Of a DNA stretch of 47,316 nt, positions 23,161-32,428 are shown in pieces. The stretch's first letter is position 1. Every line of letters starts with the position of its first letter. The stretch comes from Candidatus Binatia bacterium (GTDB taxonomy: Bacteria > Desulfobacterota > Binatia > UBA12015). A model generated the notes under the pieces. The model was not told the DNA's origin. It made no database searches and was given only the letters and a program-made list of their open reading frames with translations. The stretch is taken from contig JAIEPK010000415.1 of the NCBI GenBank assembly GCA_019749875.1, forward strand, positions 1 to 47,316, read 5' to 3'. Made by a program: the position numbers and the translations under genes.

Positions 23161-23981
23161 TCGTCGCGCCGGCAGATCTGCGCCGCAGCAAATTGGTGCT
23201 CGAAACCCTCGTTCGTAAACGCCACCTGGTGTGGGCGTTGATCAGGCGAGACGTGAGCTCGCGCTTCGCCGGCTCCAGGTTGGGCTTCTTCTGGTCGCTC
23301 TTGAACCCGGTGATCCAGCTCGCGTCGTACGGAATCATCTTTGGCTTGATCTACGCTCCGGCGAACGGGCGAGTTGCAGGCGGTAGCCTCGTGCCGGCAC
23401 TGTTCTGCGGACTCTGGCCGTGGTGGGCGTTCAGCGAGGGAACGATCCGCGGCTATGCCGCGTTGGTGGATCAGAGCGCGCTGCTGAAGCGCTTCCCGAT
23501 GCCGATCGAAGTTTGCGTGGTGGCCGCCGCGACGTCGGCGTTTCTCCTGCAGATCGTCGGGTTCGCACTGTTCTTGATCGTCTTCGCGCTTCTCGGCGTG
23601 GTCTCGCCGCAGATGGGGTGGTGGTTCGTTCCCGGCGTCGTGGTGGCCCAGCTGGTGCTCGTCAACGTCCTCGCGCTCGTTTTGGCGCCCCTGTACTTGG
23701 TGGTGCGAGACACCGGCTACGTCGCCAATGCGTGTCTCACGATCGGGTTCTTCGCATCCCCGGTCCTGTTCGTCTTCGACTCGCTGCCCGCAGGACTCCG
23801 TGTCGTCCCGATGCTGAATCCGATGGCCTCGCTGATCGGGCTGTACCGAGCGCTCGTTCTGGGCCAGCCGTGGCCGCCGGTGATCTCTCTGGTCGTCTTG
23901 GTGGCGAGCATTACCGGGCTCTTCCTGCTTGCGGGACGCTTGCTCGCTCGGTTGGACGGAGTACTCGACGAGTACTGGTAG
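23151..23981 (+). CDS. wzm: Polysaccharide ABC transporter permease (ABC-2 type, Wzm-like)
   Basis: DVSSRFAGSRLGFFWSLLNPVIQLASYGIIFG, typical ABC-2 permease with six TM segments; overlaps wzt by 10 nt. Confidence 0.88.
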   Translation: MDVIVAPADLRRSKLVLETLVRKRHLVWALIRRDVSSRFAGSRLGFFWSLLNPVIQLASYGIIFGLIYAPANGRVAGGSLVPALFCGLWPWWAFSEGTIRGYAALVDQSALLKRFPMPIEVCVVAAATSAFLLQIVGFALFLIVFALLGVVSPQMGWWFVPGVVVAQLVLVNVLALVLAPLYLVVRDTGYVANACLTIGFFASPVLFVFDSLPAGLRVVPMLNPMASLIGLYRALVLGQPWPPVISLVVLVASITGLFLLAGRLLARLDGVLDEYW

Positions 23982-24212
23982 ATGAACGCGGACACTCTCC
24001 GCTGGACCGGGTGATCGGAAGGCGGCGAGGCGTTTCACCGTGGACGGACCGGTAGGACGACCGCCGAAAGGGATCCGACTGGAGACAGCGTGCTGCTCAT
24101 TGCACGTTCTCGGTCGAGCAACGTCCAGGTCGAACGCCATCGACGCTCTGCCCGCCACGTCACCGCTGCTCGTCCGTCGGACGACCGCCGTCGAATGCGG
24201 CGCAAAACGAAA

Positions 24213-24240
24213 GAGGGGGGCCGCCGAAGCGGCCCCCCTC
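24213..24240. terminator. Bidirectional terminator-like hairpin
   Basis: Perfect 12-bp stem GAGGGGGGCCGC-cgaa-GCGGCCCCCCTC between convergent genes (stops at 23981 and 24267). Confidence 0.7.
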
Positions 24241-24266
24241 GATGCGGAGCGGAGAAGATTTCCCGG

Positions 24267-24989
24267 TCAGCTCACTCGCCACGCGAGGCGGTATCGTGAG
24301 CACGCGGACGGGCCGCCGGTCACCGTGATCACGTAGATGCCGCGGGCGGTCTGCTCGGGCGTGAGCCGCGATCCGATCTTGCCGTAGTAGTAGAAGTTCC
24401 CGCTCGCGGAGTAGCCGACGCCACCGCGCGGGCGCAGAGGCGGGTCGACCGGGTCGATGCGGACGTTGAGCGCACCGCAGTCCTGATCACTGACGTCGTA
24501 CCACGAGAAGGTGATCTGATTCGGTGCCGTGTTGACGAGCGGCGAGGTGATCGGCGCGCAGAACACCTTGGTGACGCCCTGCGGGACGTCGACCGTCACG
24601 CCGTACCACGGATCGGTCTTCGACGCGGGCTCCGTGATGTAGCCGTCCGGGCACAGCTCGGGATCGCCCGGGGGGGTTGGGCCGATGGTCGGCGTTGGGG
24701 TGACCACTCTCGGCGTCGGCGTCGGTGTCGGCGTGGCCGTGACGACGTTCTCCAGAGGAGCGCAGCCTTCGATGTGCCACGTGAACGTGCGTGGACCGTC
24801 GATGCCGTCACCGACGGTGAGGTACATCTGCCCGCAAGGTGTGTCGCCGATCATCAAGGTGCCCGGCCACTTCATCCTGGGGTCCGCGGCGACCGACGGC
24901 AAAGCGCTGGCCACCGTGAGGGCCAAGGCGAAAGACCAAATCGCGACGGTCCGCGCGAGCTGCATCCTGCCTCGCAACATCATCATCAT
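24267..24989 (-). CDS. Secreted two-domain protein with Thr-Pro linker, unknown function
   Basis: Signal peptide (ARTVAIWSFALALTVASALPSVAADP), N-domain, linker VVTATPTPTPTPRVVTPTPTIGPTPPG, C-domain with Cys residues. Confidence 0.7.
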   Translation of the reverse strand: MMMMLRGRMQLARTVAIWSFALALTVASALPSVAADPRMKWPGTLMIGDTPCGQMYLTVGDGIDGPRTFTWHIEGCAPLENVVTATPTPTPTPRVVTPTPTIGPTPPGDPELCPDGYITEPASKTDPWYGVTVDVPQGVTKVFCAPITSPLVNTAPNQITFSWYDVSDQDCGALNVRIDPVDPPLRPRGGVGYSASGNFYYYGKIGSRLTPEQTARGIYVITVTGGPSACSRYRLAWRVS

Positions 24990-25300
24990 CCTCCTTGCCC
25001 GGGCGGCGACTTGAATTCCCTACTAGCGTGCGACCCAGCTGTCAACTTCGCCGGCGGGCCCGTCCCGCCTGCTCAACTCGGCACGAGCGCACCAACTCGG
25101 CCCGGCAATGCGACGCACCAGAGCAAGCCCACGGCCATCTCTGATGCCGCATGAATGCTGTGGCTTCCGACAACGGGCCACGGCAACGGCAGCGTAGACG
25201 TAACGCAGCGTCACACCGTTGCCGCTGTCGCGCGTCGTCCTGCCTGGAATTGGCCCCCCCCAATCGTTATCCGCTCGCACGGCGTAGCGGGAGGGACACG

Positions 25301-26251
25301 ATGAGGACTAGTCAGTATCTCGTTCTGGGCGTCGCGACACTGCTCTTGACGTGGCGAGTGCCGTGCCCGAGCCCGGCCGCCGCCGACGAAGGTCCGGTCG
25401 TCGAAGTGGGCGATCTGCGGCCTACCGCTGCCGACTTGAAGGCAGAATTCGCCTACCTCCCGCCGCCGGTGCTGCAGCGTCTGCGCAACGACGACAACGC
25501 GGCTCGGATCTTTGCCGTCGATTGGTACGCGCGTGCACTCTTCGCCAAAGCCGCGAAGGAAGACGGCCTGCTTGCGAAGAGCCCCGGGCTCGTTGCCGCC
25601 GCGACGTCGCGGGAGCGCGACCTGATCGCGACGCAGTACCTCCGTCAAACCGAGGGCGAGTTTCGCGTCACCAACGAAGAGGCGGAGCAGTTTCGAAAGA
25701 TGGAGCCGGAGGTCTGCCGGGAGCCGGGCAGGGTACACTTCGCCCGCATCGGTGTGATCACGGGGAAGAAGGCCGCGTCCGACGAAGCCGAGCTCGCCGG
25801 AAAGCGTTTTGCCGACATCCAGAAGCGCATCGCCGCCGGCGAAGATTTCGGGAAGATCGCCGACGAGGCGTCGGATTATTCGTCGAAGGCGGCTGGCGGC
25901 GACATGGGCTGGATGGAGATCGAGAAGGTTCGCGAGTCTCCGCACGGCGAGGCGATCTTGAAGCTCGCCGTGGGGGAAGTGTCGCAACCGCTCGACACCG
26001 GCCAGGGCAAGGTCGTCTACAAGATCCTCGCCCGCGAGGACGCGCACGACCTCCCCGCGGCGGAGTGTCGTGAGCGGGTGGACAAGCTCCTTACCCAGAA
26101 ATATCGCAAGGAGACGTTCCTCCGCCGCGTCGACGAGCTCGCCGCTCGCTTCAAGGCGTCACTGAATCTCGACGCCTTCATCGCCGCGGTTCGCGCCGTG
26201 CCGCTGCAGGAAGGGTGGGAACGCACGTACCAGTCCGAGGAGGTCTGGTGA
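25301..26251 (+). CDS. Exported parvulin-type peptidyl-prolyl cis-trans isomerase (PpiC/SurA-like)
   Basis: Signal peptide, then rotamase domain RVHFARIGVITGKKAASDEAELAGKRFADIQKRIAAGEDFGKIADEASDYSSKAAGGDMGWMEIEK; in-frame ATG at 25301. Confidence 0.82.
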   Translation: MRTSQYLVLGVATLLLTWRVPCPSPAAADEGPVVEVGDLRPTAADLKAEFAYLPPPVLQRLRNDDNAARIFAVDWYARALFAKAAKEDGLLAKSPGLVAAATSRERDLIATQYLRQTEGEFRVTNEEAEQFRKMEPEVCREPGRVHFARIGVITGKKAASDEAELAGKRFADIQKRIAAGEDFGKIADEASDYSSKAAGGDMGWMEIEKVRESPHGEAILKLAVGEVSQPLDTGQGKVVYKILAREDAHDLPAAECRERVDKLLTQKYRKETFLRRVDELAARFKASLNLDAFIAAVRAVPLQEGWERTYQSEEVW

Positions 26252-27504
26252 CCGCAGCCCACGGGCCGGGCGAGAAGCGCCCCATCCTGTGCGCACGGAA
26301 CCTCGGCAAGCACTATTCGCTGTCGCGGTCGCGCTTGCGTCGTTTGTGGCGCGGACCGAACGCGGCTTCCCGCGCTGCGCCTCACGACGAGGGACTGTGG
26401 GCCGTCCGTGACGTCTCGCTTGCGCTCGATCGGGGGGATGCCATTGGCGTCATCGGCGCGAACGGCGGCGGCAAGTCGACCTTGCTCCGCCTTCTGGCCG
26501 GAACGGCCCGACCGAGCGAGGGGACGATCGAATGGGGCGCGAGCGTGGCTTCGTTGCTCGACCTCGGCGTCGGCTTTCACCCGCTGGAGACGGGCCGTGA
26601 GAACGCGGAGACGGCGCTGATCCTTCAAGCGGGGATGAGCCGTCGCGAGGCGCGCCAGCGGGTTGCGGAAGTGGCTGCCTTCGCGGACCTGCGTGACTTC
26701 TTCGATCGCCCGATCCGGATCTATTCGGACGGCATGCGCCTGCGTCTCGGATTCGCGGTGATCACGCTGCTGTCGGCCGACGTCCTGGTCACCGACGAGA
26801 TCCTCGCCGTCGGCGACCAAGGATTTCAGCGCCGCTGCGAGGCCTGGCTCGATCGCTTCATGGGCAATGGCGGGACCTTGATCCTTTGCTCGCACGATCT
26901 CTCACAGGTGCAGCGGCTGTGTTCGCATGCGCTGTGGATGAGCGGTGGCCGGGCCCGGGCGAGCGGTGACCCTCGCGCGGTGATCCGTGCGTACCGTCAA
27001 TCGCTCGGCGGTTCCGATGACGATGCACTCGATCAGCCGTTGCCCGGCCGAGCACACGCCATCGGCGAGGTGACGAACCTTCCCTTCGAGGTCGTTGCGC
27101 TCGCGCTGCAGGACGAGACGGGGCGCGACGTGACCAGCGTCTCGGAGGGGGCGACCGTTCTCGTCACCGTCGACGTGCACGCTCCAGCGGCCGTGCCACA
27201 GGTCTTCATCGGGATCACGCGCGCCGACTTGACGCCGATCTACGGACTGGCGAGCGACATGGACGGTGCCGTGCCGCAGCGGATCGACGGGGATCGCTAC
27301 CGCTTTCGCCTCCGCTTCAGCGACCTGCCGCTGGTCCCCGAACGCTATCGTCTTCGGGCCCACGCCATGGACGAGACCGGAACCCGCCTCTACGATACCG
27401 TGGAGCTGACCTTCGACGTGACGGGTCGACCCTGCGACGGGGGATTGGTCCGACCGCACGTCCGGAGGTCGTCCTCGATCGACGCGATCTCGCCACCGTC
27501 ATGA
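26248..27504 (+). CDS. Second polysaccharide ABC transporter ATP-binding protein (Wzt-like) with C-terminal extension
   Basis: Walker A GANGGGKST, signature YSDGMRLRLGFAV, Walker B VLVTDEILAVGD, ~150-aa C-terminal Wzt_C-like beta domain; GTG overlaps previous stop. Confidence 0.87.
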   Translation: MTAAHGPGEKRPILCARNLGKHYSLSRSRLRRLWRGPNAASRAAPHDEGLWAVRDVSLALDRGDAIGVIGANGGGKSTLLRLLAGTARPSEGTIEWGASVASLLDLGVGFHPLETGRENAETALILQAGMSRREARQRVAEVAAFADLRDFFDRPIRIYSDGMRLRLGFAVITLLSADVLVTDEILAVGDQGFQRRCEAWLDRFMGNGGTLILCSHDLSQVQRLCSHALWMSGGRARASGDPRAVIRAYRQSLGGSDDDALDQPLPGRAHAIGEVTNLPFEVVALALQDETGRDVTSVSEGATVLVTVDVHAPAAVPQVFIGITRADLTPIYGLASDMDGAVPQRIDGDRYRFRLRFSDLPLVPERYRLRAHAMDETGTRLYDTVELTFDVTGRPCDGGLVRPHVRRSSSIDAISPPS

Positions 27505-27550
27505 GGATCACGACAGCGCCTGCGCGACGTCCCGTCAGCGAGCCGATTCG

Positions 27551-28810
27551 ATGACCGCAGATGTCGCGGTCTGGCTCTGGCCCGCCGGCATCGTCGCTCT
27601 CGCGGCGCTGCTGGCGTGGTGGCGACCGGCGCTGGTCTTTCCGATGGTCCTGATCGCCGTGCCGCTGCGACTCCCGGTGTTTCCCGAGGTCGAGATCGCG
27701 ACGCTTCTCTTCGTCGGCGCCGTGCTGGGCCGCGCCACCCACATCGTGGAGGCGTTGCTCGCGTATCCGGGGCTCACCCTCACCACGGCAGCGTTGCCCG
27801 CATGGTTTCTTGCCTCCGCGCTGTGGGCGCGGCAGGCGATCTTCGTGTTTCCCGCGGCCGGCAAGTGGCTGGTCGTGTGGCTCGCGATGGCTCTCGTTCT
27901 TTCCGACGAGACCCTGCGGCCGAAGCGGGTGGTGGTGGCCGCGCTCGCGGCGATGGTGCCGATGGCGCTCTGGGGAGCTGCAGAGCGCCTTCATGTGATC
28001 GCGCCGCTCGGTGATCAACAGATCCTGCGCAACCGAGCCATCGAGCTCGGAACTCTCGTCCGGGGCCGCGCGCTCTTCTGGCATCCGAACCGGCTCGCCG
28101 AGTTCGTCGAGCAGCTGGGCCTGCTGCTGGTGGGCTGCGGTACGAGCGGTCTCCTGCCGCTCAGCTCGCTGATCGGCGCATTGATCGCGTGTCTCGGCGT
28201 ATGGGGAACCGATTCGAAGGCCGGCCTTGCCACGATGGTGGGCGGCGGCGTCCTGGTCGCGGTATGGCTCTCGACGTCGGCCAGCACGCGGCGACGCGCG
28301 ACCCCGGTCCTCGTCGTCGGGCTCCTCGCGAGTGCCGCCGTCGTGACCTGGGCGTACGTCGCGCACGGCGGCGTCGGCACGCGGACCCTCATCTACCGCT
28401 ATGCGTGGAAGCTGCTCGAGAATCATCCGCTGCTCGGTGTGGGAGGCGGCAACTGGGCGCTCGCGGTCGGCATGGCGCCGCTGTCCGTCAGTCGCTTCTG
28501 GTTTCGCTCGCACGCGCACTCCTTGCCCCTGCAGCTCGCCGTCGAGGTAGGGCTCGTCGGGCTCGGGCTGGGGGTGCTCTTCTTCGCGTCGCCGGTGGTC
28601 TTCGCCTTGCGACGCATGCCTCCGTCCGGCTCGGAGTGGCGCGGGGTGACCTGTGGTGCCCTCGCCGGCGTGCTCGGTCTGCTCGCACACAACCTCGTGC
28701 ACTACTTCCTGCGTGATCCCGTCGACGGCATCACCACCGGGCTCTTGCTGGGCCTCGCCGTGCGGGGGGCCATCGATGCAACGACCGGCTCGAGCCGGAA
28801 ATGCGATTGA
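27551..28810 (+). CDS. O-antigen ligase/polymerase family membrane protein (WaaL/Wzy_C)
   Basis: ~10 TM helices; Wzy_C-type loop RYAWKLLENHPLLGVGGGNWAL...FRSHAHSLPLQLAVEVGLVGLGLG. Confidence 0.8.
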   Translation: MTADVAVWLWPAGIVALAALLAWWRPALVFPMVLIAVPLRLPVFPEVEIATLLFVGAVLGRATHIVEALLAYPGLTLTTAALPAWFLASALWARQAIFVFPAAGKWLVVWLAMALVLSDETLRPKRVVVAALAAMVPMALWGAAERLHVIAPLGDQQILRNRAIELGTLVRGRALFWHPNRLAEFVEQLGLLLVGCGTSGLLPLSSLIGALIACLGVWGTDSKAGLATMVGGGVLVAVWLSTSASTRRRATPVLVVGLLASAAVVTWAYVAHGGVGTRTLIYRYAWKLLENHPLLGVGGGNWALAVGMAPLSVSRFWFRSHAHSLPLQLAVEVGLVGLGLGVLFFASPVVFALRRMPPSGSEWRGVTCGALAGVLGLLAHNLVHYFLRDPVDGITTGLLLGLAVRGAIDATTGSSRKCD

Positions 28811-28940
28811 CGCACCGGTGAGGGCGGACCCCCATCCTTCACGTCGGGATGGAGGTCGCTCGCGGACGCGAGGACACGACGCGAAGGCCAGGACGCCGCC
28901 GTCCTCGACGACCTTCGGGACATCGGGTAAGCAGGTCAAC

Positions 28941-30032
28941 GTGTCTTGCTCTGCGTTGGTGCGCTCTTCCGTTCGTTCTCCTTGGGTGATCGTCGTGGCG
29001 AGCTTGCTCGCGGCACCGCTCCTTGCGGGGCCGCTGTGCGGGCCGTCCTCGGCTGCGACGAGCGCGGCGCATGCGCCGAAGGCGGTCGTGGCCGAGTCGT
29101 CGATCGATCTCGTCAGCCGCTCGGCCCGGGAGGCGGCCCGTGCGACCTTCGTCATTCGCAACGAGGGCGATCAGCCTTTGCGACTCGAGGTCGGGACGCC
29201 ATCGCCCGCAACTCCGCCCATGACGCTCGAGCTCGAGGGCGATCCGGTGCCGCCCGGCAAGGAGGGCAAGATCAAGATTTCGATCGTTCCGGGCGCTCTG
29301 ACGGGTCCCGTTGCGTACCGCATTCCGGTGAAGACCAACGATCCCCGCTCGCGCGATCTGACGCTTCGACTGATGCTCACCGACCGCGCCCCGCTGGTCG
29401 CGAAACCCGGTTCGCTGCGGTACTCCGCCGTCGAAGACGACCCGGAGACGACCGTCGTGGTCGACGTCTCCTCGACGGACGGCGAGAAGTTTCGCGTGCT
29501 GCGCGTCGACGTGCCGGAGGGTGTGAAAGCCACGTTCGAGGAGGCCAAGCCCGACCAGCGCCGTGAAGGTGCGACCGGAAGTCAGTGGCGCGTGACGGCC
29601 AAGCTCTCTGCGGTCAGTGCGCAGCCGTCCGCGACCAAGCTGGTCATCGTCACGGATCACCCGAAGCAGAAGGAGATCACCGTCCCGATCTACAAGACGG
29701 TGACGCCGCTGCTTTCGTCGCTTCCCGCGGCGGTGGTCCTGAACCCCGACGATGCCGGGAACGCGCCGCCGGTCGTGGTCCACCTGATGAGCGTTCGTGA
29801 CGTGGAGATCAGCCGCGTGACCTCGACCGTTCCGAACCTCGAGATCGAGTTCAAGCAGGATCGGACGCCGCGATCGTTCAAGCTGCGTGTGTCGTCGACG
29901 CAGCCGCTTCCCCCGGGGCCGGTTGAAGGGACGATCGACGTGACGCTCGCAGGAGACCGGCCGTACACGTTCAAGATCCCCGTCCGGCGCCTGATGCCCC
30001 CGCCGCCCGGGAGCGACGTCCCCGGTCTCTGA
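28941..30032 (+). CDS. Exported DUF1573-like (ASH/Ig-like) protein
   Basis: Signal peptide, then ARATFVIRNEGDQPLRLEVGTPSP...PGKEGKIKISIVPGALTGPVAYRIPVKTNDPRSRDLTLRLML; further Ig-like repeats. Start uncertain (GTG 28941 or 28959). Confidence 0.7.
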   Translation: MSCSALVRSSVRSPWVIVVASLLAAPLLAGPLCGPSSAATSAAHAPKAVVAESSIDLVSRSAREAARATFVIRNEGDQPLRLEVGTPSPATPPMTLELEGDPVPPGKEGKIKISIVPGALTGPVAYRIPVKTNDPRSRDLTLRLMLTDRAPLVAKPGSLRYSAVEDDPETTVVVDVSSTDGEKFRVLRVDVPEGVKATFEEAKPDQRREGATGSQWRVTAKLSAVSAQPSATKLVIVTDHPKQKEITVPIYKTVTPLLSSLPAAVVLNPDDAGNAPPVVVHLMSVRDVEISRVTSTVPNLEIEFKQDRTPRSFKLRVSSTQPLPPGPVEGTIDVTLAGDRPYTFKIPVRRLMPPPPGSDVPGL

Positions 30033-30038
30033 ATCCGC

Positions 30039-32069
30039 TTACGGCTGGTAGGCGATCAGCTCACTCGAGCCGTCACCGGTGACGTCGGCGAGGAGGCATC
30101 GCTCGCCGGCCCGGCACGCGCGCGCGGGAACGTACCCGTCGGCCGCGACGAAGCCGTTCCCGGCGGCGAGCAGAGTTTGGCTGCTGCCATCGGGCGAGAA
30201 TCCGACGACGTCAGCGCGCCGGTCGCCGTTCATGTCCGCGATCTCGAGCGCCTCCACACCGGAGAGCATTCTCGAGTAGGACGGAGTGATGACGAAGGCC
30301 CCACCGGTGGACCGTGCCACCTGAAGATTGCCGGCAGGGTCGAGCGCCACGACGTCCGCGGAGCCGTCGCCGTCGACATCCCCGAGTGCGCACAGGTTCC
30401 CTGGCGCGCAGAGCGACGGATGCCAGAGCACCGGGTCGGCGAAGCTCGTGCCCGTCGATTTCGCCACCTGGATTCCCGACACCCGGCGACGTTTCGGGAT
30501 TGCGACGATGTCTGCCTTGCCGTCGCCGTCGACGTCCGCGAGCTGGCAGCTCCAATCGTTCGTGCAGAGATCGCCGTGCCACCGAACGGCCGGCTGGAAC
30601 TGGCTGCCGTCGGACAGCGCGACGGTCACGTCGCCGAGCCGGTTCGACTCGCGTGCGCGCTTGGCCTTCCGTGAGCTTCCGCCGCGGAAGGCGATCAGGT
30701 CGTCGCGACCGTCGCCATCGACATCGCCGAGCCGGAACGTCTGGGCGCGCGGAGAAGTGCGTTCGCTCCACGAAAGCGCTCCGGGGTTCGGGCTGAAGCC
30801 GGCTCCGTTCGACAGAGCGACCCAGGCGCGATGCGATCCGGCACCATCCACCGCGATCAGATCCGCGCGCCCGTCGCCGTCGACGTCGCCGGCGAAGCAC
30901 GACTGATGCGGTAGACAGAACACGTCGTGCACGAGCGACCGCTGCGCGTCCGCTGCATCGCCGTGCGCGGTCATCCACACCGGGGATTCGTAGAGCAGGT
31001 GGGCGGCTGCGACGTCACCCACCGATAGTCGGTTCGCTCGCGCCCATGCCGAGCCGTCCAGCCGCGTGATGGTCGGACGCGCGGTGTCGTAGACGTACGA
31101 GGGATCCCGGATCAGCGACGGGTAGATCATGATCGAGTCGAAATCGAAAGGTCCGAGATCGACGCCGTCCTGGTTCATCTCTTCGTAGGTCGCAAAATTC
31201 TGCTCGACGCCCGGTCGAACGTTGTCCCAGTGGATCACGACATGCTGGTCGCGATCGACGCGGCTCTGCTCGTGCCACAGGCCGATGGCGTGGCCGAGCT
31301 CGTGAACGACGTTCGGAGTCGCGCAACCATAATCGAGGCGGAGCTCCTGGCGGCCGCCCTGGCGCCCGACGGGCGAAGTGCATCCGTTGCCGGGGGTGAA
31401 ATCGATGTAGTCGACGAGCCCGGAGCTCTTCTCTTCCTCGCTGACGGGGCGAAAGCGGATTCTCGAGCTGGCTTCCCACTGGAGGATCGCGTCGGTCACA
31501 CGCTCCGGCCACGGCAAGGCGGGATCGATCGAGAACGGAATCGTCATGTCCGGCCAGCGCGCGTCGGGACCCGCCCGGCCCGCTCCCATCGTCGTCGCGA
31601 CGCCGGACGAGCTCGTCTCGGCGGTGCCGTCGAGAGCAGTGACCGCGATGTCGCCTTCGAAGATCAACTGGCGATCGACGATCGTGACGGTGCGAGGAGC
31701 AGGGCCGGCGGGGGTTTCGATCACGCGCGTCGTCTCGCTCATGCTTGACGGAAAGCGCGGCTCGAACCCGTCGACGACGCAGCCGTCCTTCGCCCTCATG
31801 GCGCGCAGCGCATCGTCGTTCGTTCTTTGGCAAGCTTGGCGGCAGGCCTCGGTCGACGTCGCACGGCCCGCGGGAGTGATGGGGTTACTCGCGCAGTCGT
31901 CGAGGCACCGTGTCAGAACGCGCTGTTGGCGCGCGACCTGAGCGCGGCAGTGGACGGACCCGTCTTTGACGTCCTGTGCGTGCGCGGAGCCAATCCAAGA
32001 AAATTGCAAAACGGTGCTCAGGGCCGTTGTAAGACACGCCGTTGCGATCTTCGTCGTTGCGGTTTCCAT
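30039..32069 (-). CDS. Secreted astacin-type (M12A) zinc metalloprotease with C-terminal FG-GAP/VCBS repeats
   Basis: HELGHAIGLWHEQSRVDRD zinc site, Met-turn SIMIY; six D-x-[DN]-G-D repeats (GDVDGDGRADLIAV, GDVDGDGRDDLIAF, ADVDGDGKADIVAI, GDVDGDGSADVVAL, ADMNGDRRADVVGF, ADVTGDGSSELIAY); signal peptide from ATG at 32069. Confidence 0.92.
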   Translation of the reverse strand: METATTKIATACLTTALSTVLQFSWIGSAHAQDVKDGSVHCRAQVARQQRVLTRCLDDCASNPITPAGRATSTEACRQACQRTNDDALRAMRAKDGCVVDGFEPRFPSSMSETTRVIETPAGPAPRTVTIVDRQLIFEGDIAVTALDGTAETSSSGVATTMGAGRAGPDARWPDMTIPFSIDPALPWPERVTDAILQWEASSRIRFRPVSEEEKSSGLVDYIDFTPGNGCTSPVGRQGGRQELRLDYGCATPNVVHELGHAIGLWHEQSRVDRDQHVVIHWDNVRPGVEQNFATYEEMNQDGVDLGPFDFDSIMIYPSLIRDPSYVYDTARPTITRLDGSAWARANRLSVGDVAAAHLLYESPVWMTAHGDAADAQRSLVHDVFCLPHQSCFAGDVDGDGRADLIAVDGAGSHRAWVALSNGAGFSPNPGALSWSERTSPRAQTFRLGDVDGDGRDDLIAFRGGSSRKAKRARESNRLGDVTVALSDGSQFQPAVRWHGDLCTNDWSCQLADVDGDGKADIVAIPKRRRVSGIQVAKSTGTSFADPVLWHPSLCAPGNLCALGDVDGDGSADVVALDPAGNLQVARSTGGAFVITPSYSRMLSGVEALEIADMNGDRRADVVGFSPDGSSQTLLAAGNGFVAADGYVPARACRAGERCLLADVTGDGSSELIAYQP

Positions 32070-32428
32070 GGTGATTCTCGGTGAAGTCACCACCCTCGGT
32101 TGCAACCACCGTGCCGCACGGCCGTCGTTTTTCGGGCGCTGTGCCGCATGGACCGGGTACCCGCCGTTGCGGGGGTGCATGGTCTGGCGGGGACGCTCTT
32201 GAAACCGATGCTCTACAGCGCTCACCATGGAGCAGCCGCTTCAACGGCCGGGGTCTGTGTCGGTGTGTGCTCGGGAAGCCGGACCCGGTCGCGCGGCGCA
32301 GGTCGGTCGGTTCTTGTGTTAAGGCCCGGCATGCCCGTGCTGCCGGAACTTCCTGCTCGCCGTCGGCTCCCGTCGGCGAGCGGCCCGGAGAAGGACTGTC
32401 TCCTGCCGACGAATCGGTGTCGCCGACG

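Noticed and set aside
24680-24745. Short tandem GT-rich repeat (ggcgtcggcgtcggtgtcggcgtgg), considered as a CRISPR or microsatellite element
   Set aside because: It encodes the Thr-Pro linker of the minus-strand secreted protein; no spacer structure.
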